A stretch of DNA of 64,000 bases from Paenibacillus sp. FSL K6-1096 (lineage in GTDB: Bacteria > Bacillota > Bacilli > Paenibacillales > Paenibacillaceae): assembly GCF_037977055.1 (NCBI RefSeq), contig NZ_CP150274.1:7068001-7132000 (forward strand), written 5' to 3'. The notes under the pieces are model-generated. The model was not told the origin of the DNA. It did no database searches and was given only the letters and a program-made list of their open reading frames with translations. The position numbers and the translations under genes were made by a program. Shown here in pieces: positions 25,139 through 33,738 of the stretch; within the stretch, counting starts at the first letter, position 1; every line of letters begins with the position of its first letter.

Positions 25139-26548
25139 ATGAACACGAAGAGGATGGAGTCTATGATAACAGTTGGACTGGATATAGGAACGACCTCGGT
25201 CTCCGGGCTGCTCTACGATCTGGAGAAGCGCACGATTCTGCATAGACTGACGGAAGCACAAGCCAGCCAGCCCTATAGCTTGAATCAGGAATGGGAGCGG
25301 CTGCAGGACCCGGACCAGATACTGGAGCAGGTTGAACGAATTCTTGGACGGCTGCTGGCGCTTCAGCCGGAAGCGGCGGGTATTGGCCTAACGGGTCAGA
25401 TGCACGGGATTGTATATGTGGACCGGGACGGCAGAGCCGCTAGCCCGCTCTATACCTGGCAGGATGGACGGGCGGGACAGCCGTGTGAAGAGACGGGCAG
25501 TCTCACCTATGCGCAGCGGCTCAGTGCCCTTACCGGCTATGCTATTGCTCCCGGCTACGGGCTTGCTGCTCATTATTACAACCTGTGCCGGCAGCTTGTC
25601 CCTGAGCGTGCAGTCTGTTTCTGCACCATTGCTGACTACATAGCGATGAGGCTGGCGAATACAGGCATACCGCTGATTGATGCCACACAGGCTGCAGGGA
25701 TCGGGGGCTTCAGTCTGGATAGAGGTGAATTCGACCGGACGGCGATCTCTCAGGCCGGGATCGATGCCTCATTATTGCCGCAGGTTGTCCCCTCCGGGAT
25801 GGCCATCGGGGTAACCTCACAAGGTATACCTGTGTATACCTCGCTCGGCGATAACCAGGCCAGCTTCCTGGGTAGTGTGCCGGTGCCTGGTGAATCCCTG
25901 CTGCTCAACATCGGCACTGGGAGCCAGCTCTCGGCCTGGATGCCTGCCTGCGCCATACCTTCTTCATCTATGGAGGTACGCCCCTACCCCGGCGGCGGGG
26001 TGCTGATGGTCGGGGCGGCCTTGAGCGGCGGGAAGTCATATGCGCTGCTGGAGCAGTTTTTCCGGCAGATCATCACTGCCTATACGGGGGAAGCACCAGC
26101 CGATGTATACGCCCTGATGTCCGGGCTGCTGGAAGAAGCAGCGTTCATTAATGATTCGGCAGGGCTGCGGGTGAACACACAGTTTCTGGGAACCAGGGCA
26201 GACCCGGATAAGCGCGGCAGCATAGAGGGAATATCCCTGGATAACTTTACTCCCGGCGGGCTGGCCCATGCTTGTCTTCAGGGGATGATTGACGAATTGT
26301 ACGGCTTCCTGAAGGTGCTGGAACAGCAGGGAGCGCAGGCATTCAGCCGCCTGATCGGCTCCGGCAATGCGCTGCGGAATAATCCGGTATTGTGCGCCAA
26401 GGCTGAAGCGTCGTTTGGGTTGCCGCTTACGCTTGGCAGGCATACTGAAGAAGCAGCAGTCGGGGCGGCGCTCTGTGCCGCTGTGGGCAGCGGGGCGATT
26501 CCGGGCTTCGCTGAGGCTGGGGCGTATCTCGGGGCGGAGCATTCATGA
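25139..26548 (+). CDS. FGGY-family carbohydrate kinase (sedoheptulokinase-like)
   Basis: 469 residues. ATP-dependent sugar kinase fold: phosphate-1 loop GLDIGTTSVSGLLYDL near the start, GQMHGIVYVD, TWQDGR, LGDNQASFLGSV and LLNIGTGSQLSAW (phosphate-2/adenosine region), then GSGNALRNNPVL. The GLTGQMHG and TWQDGR motifs resemble sedoheptulose/xylulose-type kinases, but the sugar is not certain. Two starts are possible: ATG 25139 (AGGGG before it) or ATG 25163 (AGGATGGAG before it), the latter beginning ITVGLDIG, more typical of the family. No transporter lies nearby. Confidence 0.85.
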   Translation: MNTKRMESMITVGLDIGTTSVSGLLYDLEKRTILHRLTEAQASQPYSLNQEWERLQDPDQILEQVERILGRLLALQPEAAGIGLTGQMHGIVYVDRDGRAASPLYTWQDGRAGQPCEETGSLTYAQRLSALTGYAIAPGYGLAAHYYNLCRQLVPERAVCFCTIADYIAMRLANTGIPLIDATQAAGIGGFSLDRGEFDRTAISQAGIDASLLPQVVPSGMAIGVTSQGIPVYTSLGDNQASFLGSVPVPGESLLLNIGTGSQLSAWMPACAIPSSSMEVRPYPGGGVLMVGAALSGGKSYALLEQFFRQIITAYTGEAPADVYALMSGLLEEAAFINDSAGLRVNTQFLGTRADPDKRGSIEGISLDNFTPGGLAHACLQGMIDELYGFLKVLEQQGAQAFSRLIGSGNALRNNPVLCAKAEASFGLPLTLGRHTEEAAVGAALCAAVGSGAIPGFAEAGAYLGAEHS

Positions 26549-26670
26549 ATTAGCTGCATTGCGGCTGTAGTATTCATCTCCTAACCGTAATTATTTAATC
26601 TTCACTGACACTGATTGTCAGGGAAGTCTGGTTATAATAGCGGTATCTTAGGAGATAGGGGAGATTATAA

Positions 26671-27306
26671 ATGAGTACGAGACAAGCTTACCTGTATGTG
26701 TTCAACACAATGTCAGACTGGGAATACGGATATTTGGTGGCTGAGCTGAACACGGGAAGGTACTTCCGGAAAGACACAGCACCAATGAAAGTAACTACAG
26801 TAGCGGTTAACAAAGAAACGGTCACAACCATGGGCGGACTGACTATACAGCCGGATATTACCCTTGAGGAGTGCAGGCTGGAGCGCGGCGATCTGTTGAT
26901 TTTGCCTGGAGGAACAACCTGGAGAGAGGCGGAGAATCAGCCAGTCCTTGAAAAGATTGATGGGGCGCTTCAAGTTGGCGTTACGGTGGCTGCCATCTGC
27001 GGTGCGGTTGAGGCGCTTGCCGATAAGGGTTGTCTGGATTCAGTGCCGCACACCAGCAACAATCTGGATTATCTGAAAATGGTCTGCCCCAATTACAAAG
27101 GGGAGGCTTACCATGCAGCGGAATCTGCGATAGCTGGCGGGCATCTGGTTACGGCATCAGGTACGGCACCGCTGGAGTTTGCAAGGGAAGTGCTGAAGGC
27201 GCTGGAGGTCTGCACACCGGATACCCTGGAGGCCTGGTATGGTCTGAACAAGATGCAGGAAGCCGGCTACTTTTTCCAGCTGATGAGCTCAGTCGATAGA
27301 GGGTAA
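26671..27306 (+). CDS. DJ-1/PfpI family protein (class I glutamine amidotransferase-like)
   Basis: 211 residues. The nucleophile elbow VAAICGAVEALADKG holds the Cys at about residue 110, with LLILPGGTTW before it (the oxyanion strand) and VTASGTAPLEFAREVL after it, as in DJ-1/PfpI and YdeA-type proteins. Members act as glyoxalases, deglycases, amidases or stress proteins; the activity is not predictable here. AGGAGATAGGGGAGA precedes the ATG. A TATAAT stands at 26633-26638, but no good -35 is paired with it. Confidence 0.85.
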   Translation: MSTRQAYLYVFNTMSDWEYGYLVAELNTGRYFRKDTAPMKVTTVAVNKETVTTMGGLTIQPDITLEECRLERGDLLILPGGTTWREAENQPVLEKIDGALQVGVTVAAICGAVEALADKGCLDSVPHTSNNLDYLKMVCPNYKGEAYHAAESAIAGGHLVTASGTAPLEFAREVLKALEVCTPDTLEAWYGLNKMQEAGYFFQLMSSVDRG

Positions 27307-27331
27307 GCGGGGTCAGATGAGAAATTAATCA

Positions 27332-27360
27332 TTGACAAAAAAATATTTTTATGCTATAAT
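27332..27360 (+). promoter_or_regulatory. Consensus sigma-A promoter
   Basis: TTGACA, exactly 17 bases, TATAAT. Start of transcription near 27367, giving a leader of about 57 bases before the methyltransferase gene. Confidence 0.88.
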
Positions 27361-27390
27361 TTACATATCAATATTTTGTGTATATAATAA

Positions 27391-27423
27391 GGTTCTCCTG
27401 GCCAGGGGGAATCTTATTTTTTT
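27391..27423 (+). terminator. Leader hairpin with T run immediately before a start codon
   Basis: GGTTCTCC pairs with GGGGAATC (two wobble pairs) around TGGCCAG, then TTATTTTTTT runs straight to the ATG at 27424. It looks like an attenuator on the only promoter of the methyltransferase gene. No antiterminator partner was found in the short leader. Confidence 0.55.
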
Positions 27424-28356
27424 ATGGGGGAATTCGATTTGAAGCAGAATCAGTCCAGTGTAACGTCTTTAGTGTCCGCATTTGGCCGTGCCTATCACAG
27501 CCGGTATGACAGCCCTAAGATTTTTGATGATCATATTGCGCAGAAGCTGATTACACCAGAGGAGTTCGCGGATATCAGCAGGAATATGGTTCAGGGCATT
27601 GCTTTCTTCAATCCTGAAATTGCAGAACGGCACAAGGATGATCCTGACGCGATATTGCGATGGATTACCCAGGTTCAGCTCTCCCCAACCCCGCTGGCCC
27701 GCGCCGCTTACTGTGAAGACATCGTGCAGCATGAGCTGAAGCTGGGGCTGAGGCAGCTGGTCATTCTGGGGGCGGGGATGGATACTTTCGCTTACCGTCA
27801 TCCTCAACTCCGGGACCAGCTTGAAATCTTTGAGGTGGACGCTCCGGCTACCCAGGCGTTCAAGCAGCAGCGGCTCCGCGATGTACAGCTTGAGATTCCG
27901 GGGAATCTCCATTTCGTTCCGATGGATTTCACCAGCGGATTAGATTATCCCGGCCTGCTTGCGCAGGGGTTCGCTCCAGATGCCAAGACGCTGTTCAGCC
28001 TGCTGGGAGTATCCTATTACCTCACCAAGGAAGAGAACTCCCGCCTGATCACAGGATTATTCGCAGATCTTCCCGCCGGAAGCTCCATTGTGCTGGATTA
28101 TGCAGATGAGCGGCTATGGGAGGAGCAGGGCTTGTCCGGCCGGGTCGGCAAAATGGTCCAGCTGGCCGCCGCCGGCGGTGAGCCGATGCAATCCTGCTTC
28201 ACGTATGCGGAGATGGAACAGCTCATGGCCGGGGCCGGACTGCTGATCTATGAGCACCTGTCCCCAGAAGCCATACAGGAGCGGTTTTTCGGTAACCGTT
28301 CGGATGACCTGGCTGCTTTTGAGACGATTCATTATATTCATGCAGTCAAGCGGTAG
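27424..28356 (+). CDS. SAM-dependent methyltransferase, PF04072/LCMT-like family
   Basis: 310 residues. The SAM-binding segment LVILGAGMDTFAYRHPQL near residues 113-130 and FEVDAPATQAFKQQRL just after it are characteristic of the leucine-carboxyl/YktD-type methyltransferase group, often found near polyketide or secondary metabolism genes. LFSLLGVSYYLTKEENSRLI is the later conserved segment. Start: ATG 27424 follows the T run of the leader hairpin; a TTG at 27439 has GGGGGA seven bases upstream and is an equally good start. Its end overlaps the convergent P-loop gene by 11 bases. Confidence 0.88.
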   Translation: MGEFDLKQNQSSVTSLVSAFGRAYHSRYDSPKIFDDHIAQKLITPEEFADISRNMVQGIAFFNPEIAERHKDDPDAILRWITQVQLSPTPLARAAYCEDIVQHELKLGLRQLVILGAGMDTFAYRHPQLRDQLEIFEVDAPATQAFKQQRLRDVQLEIPGNLHFVPMDFTSGLDYPGLLAQGFAPDAKTLFSLLGVSYYLTKEENSRLITGLFADLPAGSSIVLDYADERLWEEQGLSGRVGKMVQLAAAGGEPMQSCFTYAEMEQLMAGAGLLIYEHLSPEAIQERFFGNRSDDLAAFETIHYIHAVKR

Positions 28357-28945
28357 TCTCTTCACCATATATAAAAGCTTCCACCGCTGCGATCGCAACG
28401 CTCCTGTCGGGATGGGAATTGTCGATCTGCGCTACCTGTGCGGGCGGGAGCGGCCAAGCGATGGTGCGGCTGCCGAGGGAAGCGCTGAACTGCTCCCAAT
28501 GGGCGAATTTCCACGCATCCAGCGGTGAATGCCTGCCCTCAATCCGCTGACGGTACACGGCGGGGTCTGCAAGACTCACCATGACGACCTTGACTTCAAC
28601 CTCCTCCAGCGTGCGCCCGATACGCGCCAGCTCGCGGCCGATCCACTCCGGATCGGCCGCTTCTTTAGTGAAGGGACCCACCACGTATATATCACTGGAC
28701 AGACCGATATTATCGAGTGCTGCGTCCATGGTGATCCGGTAGCCGAGATCGCGGCATAATCTTTTATACTCAGCGGAATCTCTGTCATCGGGGTCGAGTC
28801 CATGCATGGTCATGATCGCGGTCGCTGCAGGGCGCAGCAGAATATCCATATCGAACACCGCTGCCGGACGCCGGGCCGCAACAGCCTTAGCTAAAGTGGT
28901 CTTGCCCGCCCCTCCGGGTCCAAGAAAAAACACAAGTCGGTTCAC
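28346..28945 (-). CDS. P-loop ATPase/kinase of unknown substrate
   Basis: 199 residues from the GTG at 28945, preferred because AAGGAG lies eight bases before it; a GTG at 28954 would touch that site. Walker A GPGGAGKTT at about residues 8-16, an acidic strand AVFDMDILLRP, and VVMVSLADPAVYRQRIEGR in the lid/Arg region, as in AAA_33-type small kinases. It overlaps the convergent methyltransferase gene by 11 bases, so the two transcripts share antisense ends. Function unknown. Confidence 0.78.
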   Translation of the reverse strand: MNRLVFFLGPGGAGKTTLAKAVAARRPAAVFDMDILLRPAATAIMTMHGLDPDDRDSAEYKRLCRDLGYRITMDAALDNIGLSSDIYVVGPFTKEAADPEWIGRELARIGRTLEEVEVKVVMVSLADPAVYRQRIEGRHSPLDAWKFAHWEQFSASLGSRTIAWPLPPAQVAQIDNSHPDRSVAIAAVEAFIYGEETTA

Positions 28946-29087
28946 CTGATTCACTCCTTACGGGTTGTGTAAGTTTCAGTATAGCAGGCGGAAGGTCCAG
29001 CGGGAAAGGGACGGCCGTTGCGGTGACAGAGTTCAGCAGTAAATGATAGAATAGGTTAATTGAAGGAGAAGGAAGGAAGATAACCTA

Positions 29088-29570
29088 ATGATCCAGATCC
29101 GTCCCATTGAGCGCAGGGATAACGCCGCGATTGAGCGAATTGTCCGGGAGTGCCTGATTGAATTCGGCGGCAACCGGGAGGGGTTGGCCTGGGCCGACGC
29201 TAGTTTGCATGACTTATATACCTATTATAATAGCGCGGAGAACCGGGCGTACTGGATTGTGGAAGCGGACGGGCAGGTGCTGGGCGGGTGCGGGATCGCG
29301 GCTTTTGATGATGCGCAGAAGATCTGTGAATTGCAGAAAATGTACCTGTCCTCCTCCATCCGCGGCCAAGGCGCAGCGGCACAGCTGTTAGAGCGGGCGC
29401 TGGCCTTCGCGAAGCAGCATTACCGCAAGTGTTATCTGGAGACGCTGCTGACGATGGAGGCCGCAGGGCGCTTCTATACCAAGCACAGATTCAGCCGGAT
29501 GGACGGCCCGTTGGCCGGTTCAGAGCATTATGCGTGTGATGCCTGGTATATTCGGGATTTACATAACTGA
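29088..29570 (+). CDS. GNAT family N-acetyltransferase
   Basis: 160 residues. IQIRPIERRDNAAIERIVRE is the common opening; the acetyl-CoA loop is SSIRGQGAAAQLLERALAFA near residues 89-108 (R-G-x-G-A), preceded by CELQKMYLSS and followed by CYLETLLTMEAAGRFYTKHRF. It is the small, single-domain GNAT type. AGGAGAAGGAAGGA precedes the ATG. Acceptor unknown. Confidence 0.9.
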   Translation: MIQIRPIERRDNAAIERIVRECLIEFGGNREGLAWADASLHDLYTYYNSAENRAYWIVEADGQVLGGCGIAAFDDAQKICELQKMYLSSSIRGQGAAAQLLERALAFAKQHYRKCYLETLLTMEAAGRFYTKHRFSRMDGPLAGSEHYACDAWYIRDLHN

Positions 29571-29608
29571 TTTTCTGCGGATGACTAATAGGATGATGTT
29601 TTATATCG

Positions 29609-29655
29609 AACAGGTTGATTATGGTTGCATACCACCATGATTAACCTGTTTTTTT
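29609..29655 (+). terminator. Strong Rho-independent terminator
   Basis: AACAGGTT-GATTATGG pairs with CCACCATGATT-AACCTGTT around TTGCATA and ends in a T run. It separates the GNAT gene from the toxin locus. Confidence 0.88.
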
Positions 29656-29741
29656 CGGGCTGCCAGAGGAACCCGGCTGTAAAAATCGCTATGGATTTTA
29701 CTTTATCTATAGGATCGATTTTGTACAGAGGGGGACTCCAT

Positions 29742-31655
29742 TTGCAGACCCAAGCAACTGTGAATAAGGAACAGGACAAAAACTCCGGCAGCCGTAAGCC
29801 TTACAGCAGTCCGCCGGTGTTCGTTCGTCCGGCCGCTGTGAAGCCGCCGGACCCGGTAGAGATTATCCGGCGCATCCGCCAGAATCCGGCTTCCTTAAGC
29901 CGTGAAGACCAGCTGGCGCTCCAGCGCACACTGGGCAACCGGGCTGTTGTTCAACTGTTAGCCAGTCTGAAGGAGGAGGGCAAGAAGAAAGAGCAGGCGG
30001 ATGCCGGGACCCAAGCGGCCGTACCAGGCCAGGAAGGGCCGGTTGATGCTAAGACTGAAGCCAAAGCGGATTCACCGGAGCCGGTGCAGGCCGAAGACCA
30101 GCAAGCCGGCGTTCCGGCTAAGACGCAGCATAAGGAGGAGCCAGAGGTCCCGGCAGAGCCTGCCTCTGCGGCTGTTACACCGGCTAAGTCTTCGGCGGAT
30201 GAAGGCACCTCTTCCGGTCCGGGAGCCGCCGTTAAGAAGACCGTGGCAATTGTCCAGCCGAAGGCGGCAGCGAAGCCTGCTGTTGCCCGGCAAGCAGCGG
30301 ACGGGCCAGCAGCAGCCCAAAAAGCTGAAGAGACTACAGAGGCCGCTCCAACTGAAGAAGAAGCGAAGGACGAAGCCAGAGGAGAGCAGGCTGCTGAAGC
30401 TACACCTGCCAGGGAGGCCAGGAAGTCAGAGGCGTCCGGGAAGGGCGACGCTGCGGGGCAAGGGAAGGCGGCTGCAGAGGGCAAGGGAGCCGGTACGCCG
30501 AAGAAGGCGGCCAAGGAGCCCTCGCTGGGAGCAGCGCTTGGCGCCTTGGCCGGCGGCGGGAAGGAGAAGCCGGCGAAGGGCAAGACGGTGAAGATCAGCG
30601 GTGAAGACCCGGGGCAGATTCTGGATCAGCTGACCCGGGTGCAGCCCACGGAGCTGGGCGACGCCTATGCCCAGGCGGTGAATGTCTCGGCCGGAGCGTT
30701 CGCGAAGCAGAACCAGAAGGCTAAGCAAGGGCTGCCTGCGGTTCCCGTTCCCACCGGGCTGAAGGGAAAGGTACTGCAAGCCCGAAGGAAGCCGGCAGGT
30801 TTGAAACACACGGTGAAGGAAGGCTTCAAGAGTGAGCGCACCGGCGGGGCAGTGAATCCGGGTCACCTGGATACAATGACCATCCGCTCTTCCGGTTCGG
30901 GTGACAATCCCGAGGCAATCATGAGCGAGATCCGTTCCGCCGCCGCCCAGCCGCCGGGCATCAGCATGACCGGCGAGGCCGATCCGGCGCAGATGGATGG
31001 CATGGGCCAGGAGGCCTCCCGGGAGGTGGGCGCAGCCAAGCAGGCGGAGCTGGGCCAGATCCAGCAGCCTTGGGGCGAGAATGACATCTATCCCGAACCG
31101 GATGGCACCGTGGTGAAAGCTGCGGCGGGGTTGAAGGGCGGGCAAGCGCCCGGAGCCAAGAAGCTGCCGGCTCTGGCGCTTCCGGCGGAGATGAACGCCG
31201 GGCTGAACCGCAGCCTGGCCCCGGAGATGAAGAAGCAGCTGGGCGCCAAGCAGGCGGAATACAAGAAGGAGCAGGCGAAATTTGACAGCAGCGTGCTGAG
31301 CTCCAAAGCGGACAGCCAGGCGCAGATCCGGCAGGCGGAGACGGAGGCCAGGAATAAACAGCTCAGCCAGCAGGCGGGGGCCAAAGCAGAGGTCACCCAG
31401 CTGCGGGGCGAATGGAAGAAGGAGCTGGACGCCGCCGAAGCGGATTATTCGCAGCAGGCTGGAGCCGCCGCCCAGCAGAAGAAGAAGGAGATCAACACTG
31501 TCCGCACCGACAAAGAACGGGAAGCGCAGAAGAAGCAATCCGAAGCGGAACGGGAGGCGACCCAAGCCTACAGCAAAGCCAAGAAGGAAGCGGACAGCAA
31601 GCATGAGGAGGAAAAGGCCAAGGAAGAGAAGAAGGGGGCTTCCTCGGCTGGGTGA
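29742..31655 (+). CDS. N-terminal part of a polymorphic-toxin / eCIS-effector-like protein
   Basis: 637 residues from the TTG at 29742, which has AGAGGGGG before it; an open extension to 29625 overlaps the terminator. Residues 61-73 read QRTLGNRAVVQLL, the short motif seen at the N-terminus of DUF4157/eCIS-linked large proteins; no HExxH protease domain is present. Residues 85-300 are an Ala/Lys/Glu/Pro-rich disordered linker. A conserved block (QILDQLTRVQPTELGDAYAQA) follows, and the last 150 residues are a Lys/Glu/Gln coiled coil. The frame ends at KKGASSAG; in the -1 frame the text reads GGFLGWVKDKLEAVVNL, continuing into the next gene, so the two are probably one protein split at a G run. 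Confidence 0.72.
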   Translation: MQTQATVNKEQDKNSGSRKPYSSPPVFVRPAAVKPPDPVEIIRRIRQNPASLSREDQLALQRTLGNRAVVQLLASLKEEGKKKEQADAGTQAAVPGQEGPVDAKTEAKADSPEPVQAEDQQAGVPAKTQHKEEPEVPAEPASAAVTPAKSSADEGTSSGPGAAVKKTVAIVQPKAAAKPAVARQAADGPAAAQKAEETTEAAPTEEEAKDEARGEQAAEATPAREARKSEASGKGDAAGQGKAAAEGKGAGTPKKAAKEPSLGAALGALAGGGKEKPAKGKTVKISGEDPGQILDQLTRVQPTELGDAYAQAVNVSAGAFAKQNQKAKQGLPAVPVPTGLKGKVLQARRKPAGLKHTVKEGFKSERTGGAVNPGHLDTMTIRSSGSGDNPEAIMSEIRSAAAQPPGISMTGEADPAQMDGMGQEASREVGAAKQAELGQIQQPWGENDIYPEPDGTVVKAAAGLKGGQAPGAKKLPALALPAEMNAGLNRSLAPEMKKQLGAKQAEYKKEQAKFDSSVLSSKADSQAQIRQAETEARNKQLSQQAGAKAEVTQLRGEWKKELDAAEADYSQQAGAAAQQKKKEINTVRTDKEREAQKKQSEAEREATQAYSKAKKEADSKHEEEKAKEEKKGASSAG

Positions 31656-33730
31656 AGGATAAGCTCGAAGCCGTAGTGAATCTGGTCAAGAAAGCGGTCA
31701 ATTTCATCTTTGAGGGGCTGCGGAAAGCGGTCAAATTCATTTTTGAGAAAGCGAAGCAGGCGGTGCTGGGCATTATTGAACTGGGCCGCCGGCTGATCAC
31801 CACCCTGATCAAGGGCTTAGGCGCACTGCTGAAGAAGCTGGTGTCCGTGGTCTTTGCCAAATTCCCCGGCATTGCCGCCAAAATCTGCAGCAAAATCGAC
31901 AGTGTGGTCAACAAGGCTGTCCAGGCCGTGAACCAGCTGGCGCAGAAGCTGAAGACCAAAGTCACACAGGTCATGGATTTCCTGGCCGCCAAGGTGGATC
32001 AGGCGCTGGCCGCGGTGCAGAACTTCTACTCCAAGCTGATCTCCACCCTGGGCAGTCTGTTGATTGCCACGTTCCTGGATGTGATGTCCCGGATCGGCGC
32101 GCTCGGCCAGGCGGCGAAGCGTTCCTTCAGCCATCTGGAAGGCAAGATGTGGGAGTATCTGCTGGGCGTAGATATTTCGAAGCCGATGGACGGCGAAGCT
32201 GCGGAAGGCGGGGAAGTAGAGCAGGCGGAGGGAGCTGGTGCTGGTGCAGCAGCGAACGAGAAGCTGAGCGCCGAGGACATTGAGATGGAGTCGGTGGAGC
32301 AGGGCGAAATGGACCCGGCGCTGGTGCAGGAAGCCAATCTTAAGGATGGGGAAACGAAGGAGATGCCCGGCAGCCGTGACCCGGCCACGATGGACAGCAT
32401 AATGGCCGAATTCGACACTGGGGCAGCAAAGCAGAGCCTTGGCGGCAAAATAGCAGACGGCGCCAAGCTGCGCGCGAACAATGCGAAAATGCTGTTTGAC
32501 CAAATTAAATCATATGTAATAAAATGGATGAAGGCCCATGGTTTACAGATTATTGCAGGCATTGCGGGAGTATTGGTTGTGGCTGGCGTTGCTTTTGTCG
32601 CCACGGGCGGGGCCGTTACGGTTCTCATTCCCCCGATCCTTAATATCATTACGGTTGTTATGCAGGCCCAGGCGATTGTGTCTGTCGCACAGAGCCTGGC
32701 GCAAGCCGCCGGCTACATCGGCACCTACCTGAGCCAGGGCTGGCAGAAGATGATTGAGCCTGCCGCGATAGCGCTCGCCGCTGCACTGGCGATGGGACTG
32801 GTTGAGCTGGCGATGGCAGTTGGCTTCAAGGCCATCGGGTCCGGCGTGAAGAAAGCCGGACAAGCCGCCAAGAAGGGCGTCGGCGCCGCAGCCAGCGGGG
32901 TCAAGAACGCTGTAGGTGCAGGAGCCAAAGGCATCAAGAGTCTGCTGAAATCCGGAGCCAAGCTGGCCTCCAAGAGCGGGAGCATGATCATACGTAACGG
33001 TAAAATCGTAATTAAGAGCCTGCAAAAGGGGCTCATGAAGGGAACCAAAAACCTCCGGGACCTGCTGGACCGGATTCTGCAGAAGTTCAAGTTCAAGAAG
33101 TTCAAGCTGGAGCGCAAGGGCAAGCATATCCGTCTGTATGGCGAGGTTAATCCTTGGGTGCTGCTGGTCGACGGAACCATGAGGGACATTGATGACCAGA
33201 ACTTCGATAAGGAGTTTAAGAAATTACAGCAAGACGGAATGAAGCCGATCAAGCTTAGTGATGCAGAATATAGCAAACTCAGTAAGCTAGAGAAGGCTAA
33301 ACTAGAAGAAATCTCCATGAAGGCTGATGGGGATAAAGGCAGGATTGATTTTGATAACATTAAGGGGACGGGGGATGGTGGCCCGAAACCAAATGGGGCT
33401 AAGCCGATTTTCAGCCCGAATTTCGATAAAAAATTAAAAAAGCATGCTCAAGATATCTATGAAACTTCAAGAGATTTAGGTGTCCCAGTTACAAAAGGGG
33501 ACAAAGAAGGGATGAAAAGGTTTGTTTCCTCAATTGTAAATGACTCAAAAAATCGTGCTAATTCTGAACCTTTTCAATGGAATACAATTGAGGCTGTAGA
33601 TGCTTTTGTTAAGGGGGATGCAGTTGTTTTAGTTAATAGACAAACAAACGAAATATTGACTTTCTTAAATAAAAAGGGAGATCGTTTATCAAGTAAGCTA
33701 AAATCAGATTTAGATTTGATTGGAGAGTGA
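31652..33730 (+). CDS. Pore-like and C-terminal toxin part of the same locus
   Basis: 692 residues from a GTG at 31652 that overlaps the upstream stop; the purine-rich AAGAAGGGGG is about 14 bases away, so independent initiation would be poor. Residues 1-150 are amphipathic repeats (AVNFIFEGLRKAVKFIFEKAK) and 290-400 strongly hydrophobic helices. Then comes a conserved pre-toxin module (KFKLERKGKHIRLYGE, PWVLLVDGTM). The last 105 residues, starting FSPNFDKKLKKHAQDI, look like a small toxin domain; KKLKKHA followed by a long helix and DAVVLVNRQTNEILTF is reminiscent of colicin-D/BECR-type RNases (low certainty). DNA from about 33.2 kb on is much more AT-rich, as for swapped toxin tips. Confidence 0.72.
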   Translation: MKDKLEAVVNLVKKAVNFIFEGLRKAVKFIFEKAKQAVLGIIELGRRLITTLIKGLGALLKKLVSVVFAKFPGIAAKICSKIDSVVNKAVQAVNQLAQKLKTKVTQVMDFLAAKVDQALAAVQNFYSKLISTLGSLLIATFLDVMSRIGALGQAAKRSFSHLEGKMWEYLLGVDISKPMDGEAAEGGEVEQAEGAGAGAAANEKLSAEDIEMESVEQGEMDPALVQEANLKDGETKEMPGSRDPATMDSIMAEFDTGAAKQSLGGKIADGAKLRANNAKMLFDQIKSYVIKWMKAHGLQIIAGIAGVLVVAGVAFVATGGAVTVLIPPILNIITVVMQAQAIVSVAQSLAQAAGYIGTYLSQGWQKMIEPAAIALAAALAMGLVELAMAVGFKAIGSGVKKAGQAAKKGVGAAASGVKNAVGAGAKGIKSLLKSGAKLASKSGSMIIRNGKIVIKSLQKGLMKGTKNLRDLLDRILQKFKFKKFKLERKGKHIRLYGEVNPWVLLVDGTMRDIDDQNFDKEFKKLQQDGMKPIKLSDAEYSKLSKLEKAKLEEISMKADGDKGRIDFDNIKGTGDGGPKPNGAKPIFSPNFDKKLKKHAQDIYETSRDLGVPVTKGDKEGMKRFVSSIVNDSKNRANSEPFQWNTIEAVDAFVKGDAVVLVNRQTNEILTFLNKKGDRLSSKLKSDLDLIGE

Positions 33731-33738
33731 CTACGACT

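Noticed and set aside
26615..26638. TTGTCA with TATAAT as the promoter of the DJ-1-type gene
   Set aside because: The spacer is 12 bases, too short for sigma-A; only the -10 is credible.
29951..31604. Large minus-strand frames opposite the toxin linker
   Set aside because: GC-rich third positions of Ala/Lys/Glu codons keep the opposite strand open; compositions are low-complexity and there are no starts with sites.
29742..33730. DUF4157/eCIS core protease
   Set aside because: Only the QRTLGNRAV motif is there; no HExxH zinc site could be found in either frame.
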